64,000 nucleotides of DNA from Fragilaria crotonensis (GCA_022925895.1 JAKSYS010000015.1:124001-188000), one strand, 5' to 3'; positions 11,558-21,613 are shown, counted from the first letter of the stretch. The notes: generated from the letters alone by a model not told the origin. A program made the numbers and translations.

Positions 11558-12400
11558 TCACGGCTTGACGAGTGCAATCATTGGGACTGCAAAGATGTCC
11601 TCTGGGAAATCATCCTGCGTTTCTTGATGCGCAACGATAAGTCCTGCTGCCTCAACTAGTTTGAGGAGGAAGGGGACTGCTCTTGTAAGACTTGCGTCGT
11701 CTCTATCCAGGACAAAAAGCTCTACGTCGCAAGTATTTTCCTTGAGGCATATTACTCCGTTTTGCGTCAGAGCCTCGCCACATCGCCTCAAAAACTTGAT
11801 TATATCAGTATCAGTAAGATAAACGAGGACCCATTGTATCCAAATCACCGAATATGTATTTTTTGGAGGTGCCCAATGTTGCAAAGTATCGCAGATGTAG
11901 CGGCATTTACTTGCATCTGGATCTCCAATGAACTCTGGGGCAACCGACAAGAGGCGTGCCGATGACTCGACCAAGTCGCACCTCGGAATTCCCAAGGGCA
12001 ACAGCAATCCCTTACTGACACGTCCTATGCCTGCTCCACATTCGCAGCCCGCGCCGCTCGCCCAATCTATTGATGGCCGCTTTACAAGCAGATTCTCAAG
12101 AAAACGCTTCGAACCCGCAAGATCGGCTTTCGTTATGGACGCAAATCCACCAAGAACACCATCCAGAGTCCCGGGACAATTTTCTTCATAATACTCGGCA
12201 GCACGATCGTACCATTCCGCATCGTTGTTGGCATCGTCGTCCAAACTGATCCCTAGCAAGTTCCACATGTCCGCGATGGATTCGAATTCGTCACCCTCCG
12301 AATCGCGTCCCTTGGCTAGACTATTTTTCTGTTCCAACGCGAGGGATGCGTAGATTAACATCAACGCGTCACGGATTGGGGTCCTCGAGCAAGATGCCAT
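11558..12400 (-). CDS. NTMT1: Alpha-N-terminal protein methyltransferase 1 (NTMT1/DUF858)
   Basis: SAM-dependent enzyme that methylates the N-terminal amine of proteins beginning X-Pro-Lys after Met removal (histones and ribosomal proteins in other eukaryotes). The 280-aa protein, from ATG 12400, has the SAM motif CECGAGIGRVSKG near residues 119-131, the acidic DLVE of motif II, the family signature IQWVLVYLTD, CLKEN, and the C-terminal DDFPEDIFAVPMIAL. Length agrees with family members plus ~50 N-terminal residues. A single exon is seen. Its stop codon lies only 5 bp from the stop of the convergent AP2-thioesterase gene, so the 3' UTRs must overlap. Confidence 0.87.
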   Translation of the reverse strand: MASCSRTPIRDALMLIYASLALEQKNSLAKGRDSEGDEFESIADMWNLLGISLDDDANNDAEWYDRAAEYYEENCPGTLDGVLGGFASITKADLAGSKRFLENLLVKRPSIDWASGAGCECGAGIGRVSKGLLLPLGIPRCDLVESSARLLSVAPEFIGDPDASKCRYICDTLQHWAPPKNTYSVIWIQWVLVYLTDTDIIKFLRRCGEALTQNGVICLKENTCDVELFVLDRDDASLTRAVPFLLKLVEAAGLIVAHQETQDDFPEDIFAVPMIALVKP

Positions 12401-13065
12401 GGTGGAATGCGTTTGCGGTTAAGGTGGCAGGTAGACTGGACGGGCTGCAGTGAACTACTTGCGGTGTGAGGAATCGTGACAACAGACAATGGATGGATGA
12501 GATATTGAGATATGAGTCGCGGTGGTGCCCGGGTTTCGTTTCATAGTGTCGCAAACACGTATGACATACAAGTACTCCGGACTCCGGAGTACTCGAGTAC
12601 TCCGATTAGCATATACTGTCATACTGTACTCCACATGCGCTGTACTCTAGTACCACGTACGCATCTCATGCAACGTATGCAAATGTCATAAAAACATTTG
12701 TGTGTTTCGTGTTTGCATTTTGCATATCATACTGTCGACTACCGTTTGTTGTTTTACTGTATCTACACGGCTTCTGAACATATATATGTCATAACTCATA
12801 ACGTATCGGTGCGTGGGAGTTCGGGTAATGTACTCAAGTACTATGTACAGTACTGTAGTACGACCTGGTGCAGTTGAGGGGCAAACGACGTAAGGCATCT
12901 ACCGCATTGAAATATTATATCTGACTTCTTGTCAAGCTCATCTATTTGCGCAAGTCGTAGAGGATGCCACGTCCATCGGATGCGATCAATAGTCCCAAGA
13001 GTTTTGATATCTAAGATATGGCTCGGCCAGACTCAATGGAACAATCCAAGCAACATGCCACAACG
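12401..13065. other. Intergenic spacer
   Basis: Upstream region of NTMT1 and downstream region of the epimerase. GTAC/ACTCCGGAGT palindromic words at ~12570-12660 and 12830-12870. No gene supported. Confidence 0.6.
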
Positions 13066-14298
13066 CTAGGACACTGGTTCGACATGATACTCCACTTGGT
13101 GCACATAATCCGGTCCTCCTGGTCTCAGGATAAAGCATTTGCCCCTAGCAAACTCTGGAAAGTCATCATCAGTCCCAAGGATTCCATCCGGGTATGTCTG
13201 AGTCTCAAGGCACAGGCCTTGCCATTGCCCGTACGCCGCGTCGTCTTTGCAAATCTCTGAATTGGAACCATCAAGCCAGTTGGCGGTATAAAGCTGCACG
13301 CCTGGAGCATCGGTAAAAACTGTCAGTCGGCGTCCAGAATCGGCGTGCTCGACCGTACCAACAAGACTCATAGGTTCGTGATGAGTCTTGTGAACCACAT
13401 AATTATGATCAAACCCATAGGGTTCCTCAGGGTTTGGACAATCAGTTCCGGCGGTGGCCATCTCTGGAGCACAACGCTTAATCGAAAAATGACGACGAAC
13501 TTGTGATTCCGATAATCCAGCCTTAAGGGTGCCAAACTCAACCAAGGCATCACGCACCAGGCGGCCCGATCTCCAATCCATGGCAACATCGTTGTCTAAG
13601 GGCCGCACTTCACGTGTTGGGATGGAAGTGGAGTTCACCGGGGTGTATGCTTCACACGGCATTGTCAGTTTCTGATCAAGGATCCCCATCGCGTGGTTGT
13701 GACCGGCGAGATTGAAGTATGTGTGCTGTGCAAGATTGATAGGGGAGGGATCGCCACTCAAGAGCGTCCCGACCATCTCTAGTTTCAGCGTAGCACCTTT
13801 CTCTCCCTTCGCCACCAGCAAATACTTTGCCGTAACTTGCACTGTGCCAGGATACCCTTGATCACCGTCCTCACTCAAGAGAGTGAATTGCACAATGGAT
13901 CCTCCGACTATCTCAGCATCCCATATGCGATGAGAAAATCCATCTCCACCACCGTGAAGATGATTCGGTCCGTTATTGGTGGCTACAATGTAGTCCTTAC
14001 CATCCACCGAGAATTGACCCCTTGCGATTCGATTGGCCACACGACCCACAACAACTGCCAAGTATGGCGGGTTCCTAGAGGAGTACATGTCAGTGGCAGA
14101 CTTGTAGCCCAGAACCACGTCGCTGACGACGTCTTGTTGTTTTGAAGCAAAGTTGGGGACCAGAAATTTGGTTATCGAGGCTCCTACGTTGGACACTTCC
14201 ACTGTCACTCCGTTAACAGACAATGAGAAAGTCCGAATCGCAACGGAATCATTGCCAACCTTCAGATCAAAACTTTCGACTTCCTTGACTTCTGTCAT
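13066..14298 (-). CDS. galM: Aldose 1-epimerase (galactose mutarotase)
   Basis: Interconverts alpha and beta anomers of aldoses before the Leloir pathway or glycolysis. 410 aa from ATG 14298 (a TTG at 14316 lies upstream in frame). The catalytic residues of the family are visible: His in GPNHLHGGGDGF, His in INLAQHTYFNLAGHNH, and Glu in GLCLETQTYPD; substrate-binding PYGFDHNYVV and GVQLYTANW are also present. One exon. It is divergent from the Psb31-like gene, with a MITE copy between them. No leader peptide is evident, so a cytosolic location is likely. Confidence 0.92.
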   Translation of the reverse strand: MTEVKEVESFDLKVGNDSVAIRTFSLSVNGVTVEVSNVGASITKFLVPNFASKQQDVVSDVVLGYKSATDMYSSRNPPYLAVVVGRVANRIARGQFSVDGKDYIVATNNGPNHLHGGGDGFSHRIWDAEIVGGSIVQFTLLSEDGDQGYPGTVQVTAKYLLVAKGEKGATLKLEMVGTLLSGDPSPINLAQHTYFNLAGHNHAMGILDQKLTMPCEAYTPVNSTSIPTREVRPLDNDVAMDWRSGRLVRDALVEFGTLKAGLSESQVRRHFSIKRCAPEMATAGTDCPNPEEPYGFDHNYVVHKTHHEPMSLVGTVEHADSGRRLTVFTDAPGVQLYTANWLDGSNSEICKDDAAYGQWQGLCLETQTYPDGILGTDDDFPEFARGKCFILRPGGPDYVHQVEYHVEPVS

Positions 14299-15168
14299 CT
14301 GATACTCGCTTTTCAATGGCTCTGTGTCGTCAAGGGCACCGTATTTGAATGCTGTGTCAGGTCAAGCTGTTGCCTTTCGTGTGAAACGCCTGTTGTGTGA
14401 TATGACGAGTAATGATGTCGTACGACTAGTACACTAGCTACAGTAGCTACAGTACAGTACTTGTAGTATCTTGTTGTGTGGTACTCGAGTACTAGTAGTT
14501 GGTATGCATACAAGTATGCATAGTATGATATGTGAGACAGACTTTCAGTGTACACTGTACTACTACTCCAGTGCTGGTACGTCGATCTACGTATGTAGAA
14601 AGCTAAATGCCACTCTACCGTAGATACCAGGTACTAGTAGCTAGTACCTCTACTGCATAGTAGTACTGCAAAAGCAGTACACGGAGTAAACACTCAATCT
14701 GCAATCTGCAGTCTGCGGATTCCATTAGAATGCAGTGAAATGACGTCAATTAGGACGTCACTGTACTGAGGCCTGCATGTAGTTCCTACGGTGATACAGT
14801 ACTCCAGTATGACAGTAACGTATGGAGAGCATGATGATTGGTACCGGTACGTCATGACGTCATTTCACTGCATTCTAGTCGGTACAAGTACCAGGTACAA
14901 GTATGCAAGTACCCCGAACCCCGACATCTACCGGTAGAGAACGCTTGAAGCGTGACAGCGTGACCCACAAGAAGTACGAGCCTGTCGTCGACACTGATGG
15001 CTGATGGCTGATGGGCTGTGGGTTGATAAATGGGTGTCAACTCGACATACTCCGAGTCCGAAGTACAGATATAGCATAGTCGCTGATACGCATCCTACCG
15101 GTACTCAAATCCGAAATGCACTTGAACAGAAATCTTCGTCGCAAGTCGCAACCCATACCGACTCAACA
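14299..15168. promoter_or_regulatory. Divergent promoter region with MITE insertion
   Basis: Between the epimerase (-) and Psb31-like (+) start codons. It contains dense TACT/GTAC words (14400-14690), the MITE copy at 14728-14875, and four TGACGTCA/GACGTCA-type sites contributed by that MITE (14740-14870). Confidence 0.5.
14728..14875. mobile_element. MITE, TA target site, copy 1
   Basis: 148-bp element flanked by TA. Terminal inverted repeats start GAATGCA and run to TGACGTCA on both ends. The centre (CCTACGGTGATACAGTACTCCAGTA) is shared, in reverse orientation, with the copy at 46831-46970. No coding capacity. The TA target and small size suggest Tc1/mariner-type mobilisation. Confidence 0.85.
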
Positions 15169-15891
15169 ATGAGATTCGTCATCCTTTTCATTCTTTGCGG
15201 TGCCGCTGCTGCTTTCAGCCCTCCCAGTGCCTACCACCATGATCATTACGCCAGGCGCGTTGAGGAGTCGCGAGTAAGCTTTGTTGCCAAGATAGGTCTC
15301 ATGACAGGAGCACTGCTGTTGCCAGCACTACCACAGACTGCAGAGGCTCGTGGCCGTGCCACCCTGGAGCAAACCTACGATAGATACACTCCTAGAATCA
15401 TAGCTGGAGGGGCTTTCTTTGCGTCGGATCTTCGCAAGCTGGTGGAAAAGAATGATTGGGAGGGACTGTATGCTGCCACTTCCGAGCCGCCCGGAAAGAC
15501 AAAGGCCGATCGGTCCAAACCCGACGGGGGTGCTGCCGATCGAGCGGCACAAGCGGGAGGATTCTCAGATTCCCGGGTGTTGGTTGCTGCTGATTTGCTC
15601 GCGGCGGCTTTCTCAGACAGTTCGATTTCCGCCAAGACGAGGACGATGCAGGGTGAAGTTGCGGTCATGCGAGAGGTTGTGCAGGGTATCAATGCCGCGG
15701 CTCGTGAAGCGCTGGGAAAAGATGGGTCAGGTGGAGGTTTTTTTGGGTTCGGAGCCAAGAAATCGCAGGCTGAACTATCCAAAACTGTCCGCGACTTGTA
15801 TGTCAAGGGGGGTACCTCCTACAACCAATATGTTTTTCTGGTCAACGCCGAGCTTCCTCTTTCTCTTGCTAAGCTACCATACCTGAAGTAG
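15169..15891 (+). CDS. Psb31-like extrinsic photosystem II protein, thylakoid lumen
   Basis: 240-aa protein from ATG 15169. The N-terminus is an ER signal peptide ending in AAAAFSPP, the Phe-bearing motif used for diatom plastid import. A second hydrophobic segment (IGLMTGALLLPALPQ) ends in AEARG, typical of a thylakoid lumen signal cut by the lumenal peptidase. The mature part (RGRATLEQTYDRYTPRIIAGG, then KTKADR, AAQAGGFSDSRVLVAADL, FFGFGAKK) is predicted all-helical and resembles Psb31, a diatom subunit on the lumen side of PSII that supports oxygen evolution; assignment within the PsbQ-like helical family is by eye. It lies next to another plastid gene, with a TGACGTCA-carrying MITE ~290 bp upstream. 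Confidence 0.7.
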   Translation: MRFVILFILCGAAAAFSPPSAYHHDHYARRVEESRVSFVAKIGLMTGALLLPALPQTAEARGRATLEQTYDRYTPRIIAGGAFFASDLRKLVEKNDWEGLYAATSEPPGKTKADRSKPDGGAADRAAQAGGFSDSRVLVAADLLAAAFSDSSISAKTRTMQGEVAVMREVVQGINAAAREALGKDGSGGGFFGFGAKKSQAELSKTVRDLYVKGGTSYNQYVFLVNAELPLSLAKLPYLK

Positions 15892-16308
15892 TCACAACGC
15901 TACCGATACATCGGCGTTTGGTTGTTTGGTGTCACGACGTCGCCGGAGTCTGTTATAGTTGTCATACTATGTCACGCAAGTACTCGGCACTAGCTAGAAC
16001 ATGTATTCTTCATTCTTCCGGGTGCTGTATGGCTAACGGTAGTTACTGGGGTTGGCCCAGTATCTCAATATAAAACCCGGATATTCGCGTCAAAATTTGG
16101 TGCTGGCGCTGCGGCTATCTGCTGTCTGTGGTCTGTGACATCCATCGTTTGCCTCGTGCTTGTCCAGTTGTTCCAGTTTCCAGGGTCCGTGGTCTGCGCA
16201 CTGTGTATGGCCGAAGGAATAAATGCAACATAACTGTGTTAGGATGAAACGGACCTTCACCGACAGCAAGCCATAGCAGTATTACACCACAAGCACACAC
16301 ATTCGAAA
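15892..16308. other. Intergenic spacer
   Basis: 3' region of the Psb31-like gene and 5' region of the CGL160-like gene. An AATATAAAACC sequence at ~16067 could act as a TATA-like element. No gene seen. Confidence 0.45.
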
Positions 16309-16969
16309 ATGATAATTCCACTAAGACTAGCGACGGCGATGATAGTTGCGATCCTGATGCCATGGCAAACGTTGGCATTCGTTGCGCCTCGTGGCAACGT
16401 GGTGGGAGTGGCATCGATGAGACTGTTATCTAATGGCGATGGCGATTTTTGGGAAAAGCAAAAGCAGCTAGTGGCAGATATGAACGCATCTTCTGAGAAG
16501 AGTTTGAGGGCGTAAGTTTATTGTGATCCGCGCCCTAATTCTTTCTCGCACATCGGAAAACTAACATATGTGACTTCCACTCATCAGCGAACAACTGGAT
16601 ACATTCGCTAGGCGAAGAGACTACCTACTTGGAGACACAGTCTACATCTCGATCCTTATATTTGCTGCACTCTGGGGCTTTGCGAACTCCGTGTTCACAC
16701 CTATCTCGTTTGCCTTCGGTTCCCTTTGTGGACTCGCCTACTCGTATGGCCTGAGCAAGTTTGTGGAAACACTAGGCGGTTCCTTTGAGGATGGTGATGC
16801 GGTCGAGGGAGCAGGTGTCGGGCAAGCAAGATTTGCCTTCCTCTTCCTGCTTGTCCTTTTCATTGGAAAGTACCGATCACTTGGTTTGCAAGAGATCCCT
16901 TCCATCTTGGGATTCTTTACCTACCAGCTCGCAACTCTTGTCCAAGGTTTGCGAGAAATCAATGATTAG
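16309..16969 (+). CDS. CGL160/AtpI-like plastid membrane protein
   Basis: Two exons, 16309-16511 and 16588-16969, with a 76-bp intron (GTAAGT..CAG); 194 aa. The first 25 residues are a signal peptide ending at LAFVAPRG, a plastid AF motif. Splicing gives RAEQLDTFARRRDYLLGDTVY. Two to four membrane helices follow. The GSLCGLAYSYGLSKFVETLGG and EIPSILGFFTYQLATL segments resemble AtpI/UncI-like domains such as that of CGL160, which helps assemble the c-ring of the chloroplast ATP synthase. The link is by motif impression, so the exact role is uncertain. It converges on the HMG gene. Confidence 0.6.
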
Positions 16970-17105
16970 GCCGATTCGACAAGCGCGACATCCCATGTCA
17001 TTTTCTTATCACATTATTTCGATTCTATGCAACAAATATTTGATTTGACCCATCTTCTCGCTTTCTCGATGAGCAGCACCCCACCTTCTTGACAAGGACA
17101 CTAAA

Positions 17106-18182
17106 TTAGGCCTTGTAGCTCTCCATTTCTCGTTGGTAACGGGCCTTGTCTTCCACAGCCTTCTGATCCCACTTTTTGCGCTCCTTCTCAGGTAGTGACT
17201 TGAATTTGGCGGAGATGAGCTTGGCGATCGATCCGAAACTAGCATCTGGGTTCTCCTCCTTGATGGTGGGGCGGATATCAACGGAGTACAGGAAGTACGC
17301 ACTCATGTTGCGCTTTGGGGCGCTTGGGTCCTTCTTCCTTTTCTTCTTGGGACCTTCATCCACTTCAGGAGGAGCGACGTAATCCTTCATGAGGTCCTGG
17401 TAGCGAGCCTTGTCCTTCTCAGCCTTCTTATCCCACTTTTTTCGTTCCTTCTCACTTAGAGCTTTGTATTGCGCAGACAGGATTTTGGCCTGAAATTGGT
17501 CGTTCACAAGAAAGACAGCTAAATTAGTCATGGAAATCATAACAGAAATTCAGGCAGACATCAACTCCAGCCGTTGGAAGCCACGCATTATTTGAGAGAT
17601 CGATCGCCCGTAGAAAAAATACTGATTCCCCCGTAGAAAAAAAACCAGTTCTGACGAACTGCACTTCAAGACGTGCCTCTTGCGTTTTTTGCTTGCTTTT
17701 GTCGCGATGCTCCTCGATACGATAGCACCGCGTTATCGCACTGATTACCACCACGAGAGGGTGTCCCTCGCAGTCTCACACTTACGGGCCAATCACAGTG
17801 GCGCACACAATATAATGACAATACCACCACACGTTCCAAACACTCATTCCCCATCCAATCTCACAACACAACAATCAAACACGCAACAAAACGATGAGAA
17901 TATTTCATAATGACTTACGACATCTCCGAATTGGGCGTCAGGGTTGTCTTGCTTGACCTGGGAACGGTACGCTTGCGAGTAAAGGAAGAAAGCACTCATG
18001 TTACGCTTTGGCTTGAGAGGATCCTTGTTCTTGCCTTTAGATCTCTTCTTCTTGGCCACTGGAGCCGCTTGCTCTTCCTCTTCTTCCTCTTCACCCTCCT
18101 CGTCGCCTTCTTCCTCCTCCTCTTCGTCAACTTCGTCATCATCATCATCGTCGTCGTCGTCGTCGTCGTAGTTAGGAGCCAT
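17106..18182 (-). CDS. HMG-box chromatin protein with two HMG boxes
   Basis: Exons 18182-17919 and 17489-17106; the 429-bp intron (GTAAGT..CAG) is the longest found in this window. 215 aa. The N-terminus is extremely acidic (11 Asp in a row, then Glu runs), followed by a basic patch KKKRSKGKNK. Box 1 is PKRNMSAFFLYSQAYRSQVK..FGDVAKILSAQYKALSEKERKKWDKKA and is interrupted by the intron after FGDV. Box 2 is PKRNMSAYFLYSVDIRPTIK to the end. Such proteins bend DNA and bind nucleosomes (FACT or HMGB type). The acidic tail is at the N-terminus, whereas in HMGB proteins it is C-terminal. Divergent from the EAF6-like gene, another chromatin gene. Confidence 0.9.
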
Positions 18183-18821
18183 TTTGAACTTCGTTAGTTA
18201 GAGCTAAACAATCAAACAGTGCAGTGGGTATCAAGGACGATACTCTTTCAATTTTAGCAGCCTCAATGATCGACCTTGAGTGTACTTTATGTTGACTTCT
18301 CGACCAACCCACTACTGTTGGTTGTTTCGAATCTGGTTTCGTGCAAATCTACGGGGTGCCAGTACATCAGGCTTGGTATGAGCTTTTTGATTTCGACTCG
18401 TGTAGCACGGGATCTCAAAATTGGCGCAGACAAACGGCTCGTAATGCCGCGCCATTCGGAAAATCAAAACCTACCTTTTGTACAGTACTCCGGTACGAGT
18501 ACATGTAAGGCGAACGGTCCTCCAGTCTCCAGTACCTTACCAGCTATTACAGTAGAACTGAGTACTCCGTACTCCGTACTGTAATCAGCCATCTCTGTGT
18601 ATGCATTATGCATACAACACTTCAGTTGTGTGGAACTCCCTACTTCAGTACCGTATATTGTATCCAATACAGGTCCAGTTTACCCCTGTAACACCCAGCA
18701 CTCAGCTGCAAGACAACGATGAGACAACCAAGTTCCTGCCTCCTTCCCGTTGTCTGAATTATTGTTGCCCAGCACTGCGAACGTTACGCCTCCAGTGATC
18801 AATGCTTATAGGAATATCGCA
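18183..18821. promoter_or_regulatory. Divergent promoter region of two chromatin genes
   Basis: Spacer between the HMG (-) and EAF6-like (+) start codons. Contains GTAC/ACTCCGTACTCC words at ~18480-18580. No coding region is supported. Confidence 0.4.
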
Positions 18822-19634
18822 ATGAAGACACGCTCAACAACAATTATTCCGTCTGGAGTAGTGCTGCCGATGATTCTGCGCATGAAATACAATGAGCAGG
18901 TTGCCAATTCAGCCGGAGATGACCAGAAAGGAGCGAAATTACCTCTGCATCCTCAAGTCGACAAAGATGATGAAAATCAAGTATTCTCTGCGGAAGAATT
19001 AGAGCAGAAAATGATGCAAGCCTCTTCAGTCATGATGGAAATTCAAAAGCAGCTCTACCGAGGCGAGGAAGGCTACGTGGAGGAGACTCATGCGCATGGC
19101 AACTTGTTTCGAGGTTGGGATACGTTCATTGATTTAAAAGATGTCGGTGTAAACCATGCAGGGATGGCACCACAACCTGGGACCTCGCGTCGTATACCGA
19201 CAGATAACCGCTGGTTTTCCGGAAGCTGTACCAGCGTACCTCGAAGCGGATATCATCATCGGCCTCAATCTCGCATGTCGTCGCGGGCGTCCACACCGTC
19301 CATGCTTCGATCCGCAAATGACACTCCTGTATCCATGACGCCCTCTCCCCCGCCAGCTGTGGCAGATGTGGCGATTGGAGTTGTGGAAGCTCCACTTCGG
19401 GACCTTCCTAATGTGGTGGCGGCGTCAGATATCTCCGAAACGCCTCTTTCGACCGATGTGACGTCGTTATCTCAGCCGGCAACGGCCACGCCGCTAATGA
19501 CAGAACTTTTGAGTGACGCAGTGGTGATGGATGAATCGAAACTCGTCAAAATTGACGAGGCGCAGGTTGCGACGACTGCTACGACACCCCAACGGCGAGG
19601 AAGCACTAGAAAACGAAAACAAGGAGAAAGCTAG
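18822..19634 (+). CDS. EAF6/MEAF6-like subunit of NuA4-type histone acetyltransferase
   Basis: 270 aa from ATG 18822; the frame is open upstream to 18750 without ATG. The EAF6 core is visible: a helix ELEQKMMQASSVMMEIQKQLYRGEEGYVEET followed by GNLFRGWDTFIDLK, and then RRIPTDNRWFSGS, equivalent to the DRIFS motif of the family. EAF6 is a small scaffold subunit of NuA4 and other MYST acetyltransferase complexes in the nucleus. The C-terminal ~130 residues are a Pro/Ser/Thr/Ala-rich extension ending in the basic RRGSTRKRKQ, a likely nuclear localisation signal; the yeast and human proteins lack this long tail. Confidence 0.8.
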   Translation: MKTRSTTIIPSGVVLPMILRMKYNEQVANSAGDDQKGAKLPLHPQVDKDDENQVFSAEELEQKMMQASSVMMEIQKQLYRGEEGYVEETHAHGNLFRGWDTFIDLKDVGVNHAGMAPQPGTSRRIPTDNRWFSGSCTSVPRSGYHHRPQSRMSSRASTPSMLRSANDTPVSMTPSPPPAVADVAIGVVEAPLRDLPNVVAASDISETPLSTDVTSLSQPATATPLMTELLSDAVVMDESKLVKIDEAQVATTATTPQRRGSTRKRKQGES

Positions 19635-20040
19635 CAAGAAGTAGAGGTGCAATAACTCTGTGAAGCTTGCAAATTGAATGCTCTTCTCTAGAGTATGGCA
19701 GATACTATGCGGATCTAGGATCTAGTGCAAGTAGCTGTGCAATAAGTTATAGCCGAGTCCGAGCATCACATCCATTCTGAGGGTCCCAGGTCCAGGTAGT
19801 CTCTCGTTGTAGTAATAAGTGATTAACGTCACGTTGGATACATGTATGCATACAGTACTGAAATGCGTCGTACTACAGTAGCGTGAAGTACACGGAAGTT
19901 ACAGCTGCATGGACAGATCCTATTGTCAAACGCGCACACGTGCCAGAGTTGCCCGATTCCGGTTTCCTGAGCTGATATCCTTTTGACAGATGAAAATCTT
20001 CCCGTCCTCAAATTTTCCTGCAACTGGTGGCTCTTGTCAC
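19635..20040. other. Intergenic spacer
   Basis: Between the EAF6-like gene and the transposon that carries the SIT fragment. Only short TACT-rich tracts (19830-19890) are seen. Confidence 0.5.
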
Positions 20041-20043
20041 TTA

Positions 20044-21300
20044 GGCCGTCTCTTACGGTGAACAAAAATCGTGACATAAACAAGAACAAAAACGTCTTCT
20101 TGTTTCTGTTCTTGAAAAAACACGTCCCTTACGGCGACAAGAATACTAACATAACATAAACACATTCTTGGGGCTGACAAAAATAAAATTAATTCTTGTT
20201 CGGCGAACAAGAATGTTTTGATCAATTCGATTGCTCCGATGGCATCCTCGTCGTCATCCATTAATTAATTTTATAACAACAACATACGTCGCAGCAACTG
20301 GACCTGAGTGACTCCTCCTCATCCTCTGATAAATTCTCTTGTTTCCATTACCCTCCATCGTACCGACAACCGTCATCAGGACGAACGACAAGATGATCAC
20401 AGACACATAGGGAGGGGAGGACAACAGCCAGCCCACATGCCGGTCTTGCCATCGAATAGGGCAACAAGTGTCACGGCCAAGCAGAAGCCCAAGATAGCAA
20501 TGGACATGATGACGCGGAACAAGAAGAAGAGATTCTGAGCAGCACTACGTGGTGGCTCGTTCGACTCGATGGGCTTGCCGGTGATCTTGGAAAGATCATC
20601 TGAACAAGGTACACGCAGTGGAAGGCCAGAGAACTCAATTCCCAACGACACGTAGGAAGTGAAGAGCATGAAGTAGTTGTTGAAGAGCATGAAGGTGAAG
20701 TCAAGCATGCAGTTGGCGGCGTTGACCTGGGCCGTCAATTGACCAACCTGGATGGTGGTCAAAATCATGGCGACACCGGTGGCGAGGAAGTCTTCGTCAG
20801 CCCATTTTGGCAAACCGAGAACCGAGGCTCCCTTGATGGCAGATCCCATCAAGTTGATGACAGTGATAACCAGAACGACGAGGTATTAACGTCCGACGAT
20901 GAAACGCTCCATGTTGTCGCCCTTGTGCGCGAGCTTGGTATTCAACAAGGCACGTGGATAGGATTCGGCATACTGTTCTTTATCGATAGGTTGCTGTAGT
21001 AGCGAAACAAGGCGACTCCCCAAAGGAGGCAGCACTACGTTTACGTACTCTAGTGTAGTACATTGTACTCCAGAGTCTGGAGTACACCGAGTATGTTAAT
21101 ACTCGAGAGGCCGTAACGGAGGACGAGCTTGATCTCGAGTTCGTTTTGGAATTCCAAAAAAGGATAAGGGTTATAAGATATTCGTTCTTGTATTCGTAAA
21201 AATCGTAAGGGACGTAAACAGGATTTGCAACATAAACGCAACTGAATGCTCATGAAATTAATTTTTGTTCTTGTTCTTGTAAACACCGTAAGGATCGGCC
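20044..21300. mobile_element. Non-autonomous PIF/Harbinger-like element carrying a host gene fragment
   Basis: 1257-bp element flanked by TTA at 20041-20043 and 21301-21303, the 3-bp target duplication typical of PIF/Harbinger. Terminal inverted repeats are GGCCGTCTCTTACGGTG (20044-20060) and the complement of GGCCGATCCTTACGGTG (21284-21300), 14 of 17 identical. Subterminal repeats CGTCCCTTACG and ACAAGAACAAAAA occur at both ends in inverted orientation. No transposase is present. The cargo is a silicon transporter fragment on the minus strand. The TIR shares GGCCG-N3-CTTAC with the autonomous Harbinger at 38589-42881, which may supply a compatible transposase (inference). Confidence 0.8.
20254..21010 (-). 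pseudogene. SIT: Silicon transporter (SIT) gene fragment inside transposon
   Basis: Minus-strand remains of a silicic-acid/sodium symporter. In order: QQPIDKEQYAESYPRALLNT, LAHKGDNMERFIVGR, a TAA where family members have the Gln of the GRQ motif, LVVLVITVINLMGSA, VLGLPKWADEDFLATGVAM, GQLTAQVNAANCMLDF, YFMLFTSYVSLGIEFSGL, ITGKPIESNEPPRSAAQNLFF, SIAILGFCLAVTLVALFDGKTGMW, and, after a one-base shift near 20400, VSVIILSFVLMTVVGTMEG. This covers roughly the middle ~220 residues of a ~550-residue family with ten membrane helices. Both ends are missing. The premature stop and the frameshift show it is dead. It lies wholly between the TIRs of the flanking transposon, so it was captured rather than decayed in place. 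Confidence 0.88.
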
Positions 21301-21303
21301 TTA

Positions 21304-21613
21304 GTACAAGTACGAGGTGTGTTGCATAGGTAATAGGTAATAGGTAGGCAACTACTGAAAATCCGCGTACAACTGGATGGTTATCGGCTCATTCATTGGC
21401 TCTGTTCTTTCATGCGGATTAAGTACGATTTTTATACTGCTACTAGTAGTAGCAACGCGTATTCGCACATCGTAGAACTCGAGCACAGTACCTGGTACTA
21501 GTAGCGAGTGCGGCGTGTACGAGGAACGTATACCTCCAACAAAGTCATTCCACAGCCTGGTACTGTACCATTGTACAGGTAAAAACTACGAGTTAAATTA
21601 CAGCCATGGGGAC
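21304..21613. other. Upstream region of the acid phosphatase gene
   Basis: Contains TACTAGTAGTAG and GTACCTGGTACTAGTAG palindromic words. No clear TATA box. The reading frame of the next gene is open from 21515 but lacks an ATG before 21614. Confidence 0.4.

Noticed and set aside
20254-20852. Minus-strand frame read as a small functional membrane protein
   Set aside because: It is a piece of a silicon transporter with a stop in the GRQ motif, a frameshift and both ends missing, enclosed by transposon ends.
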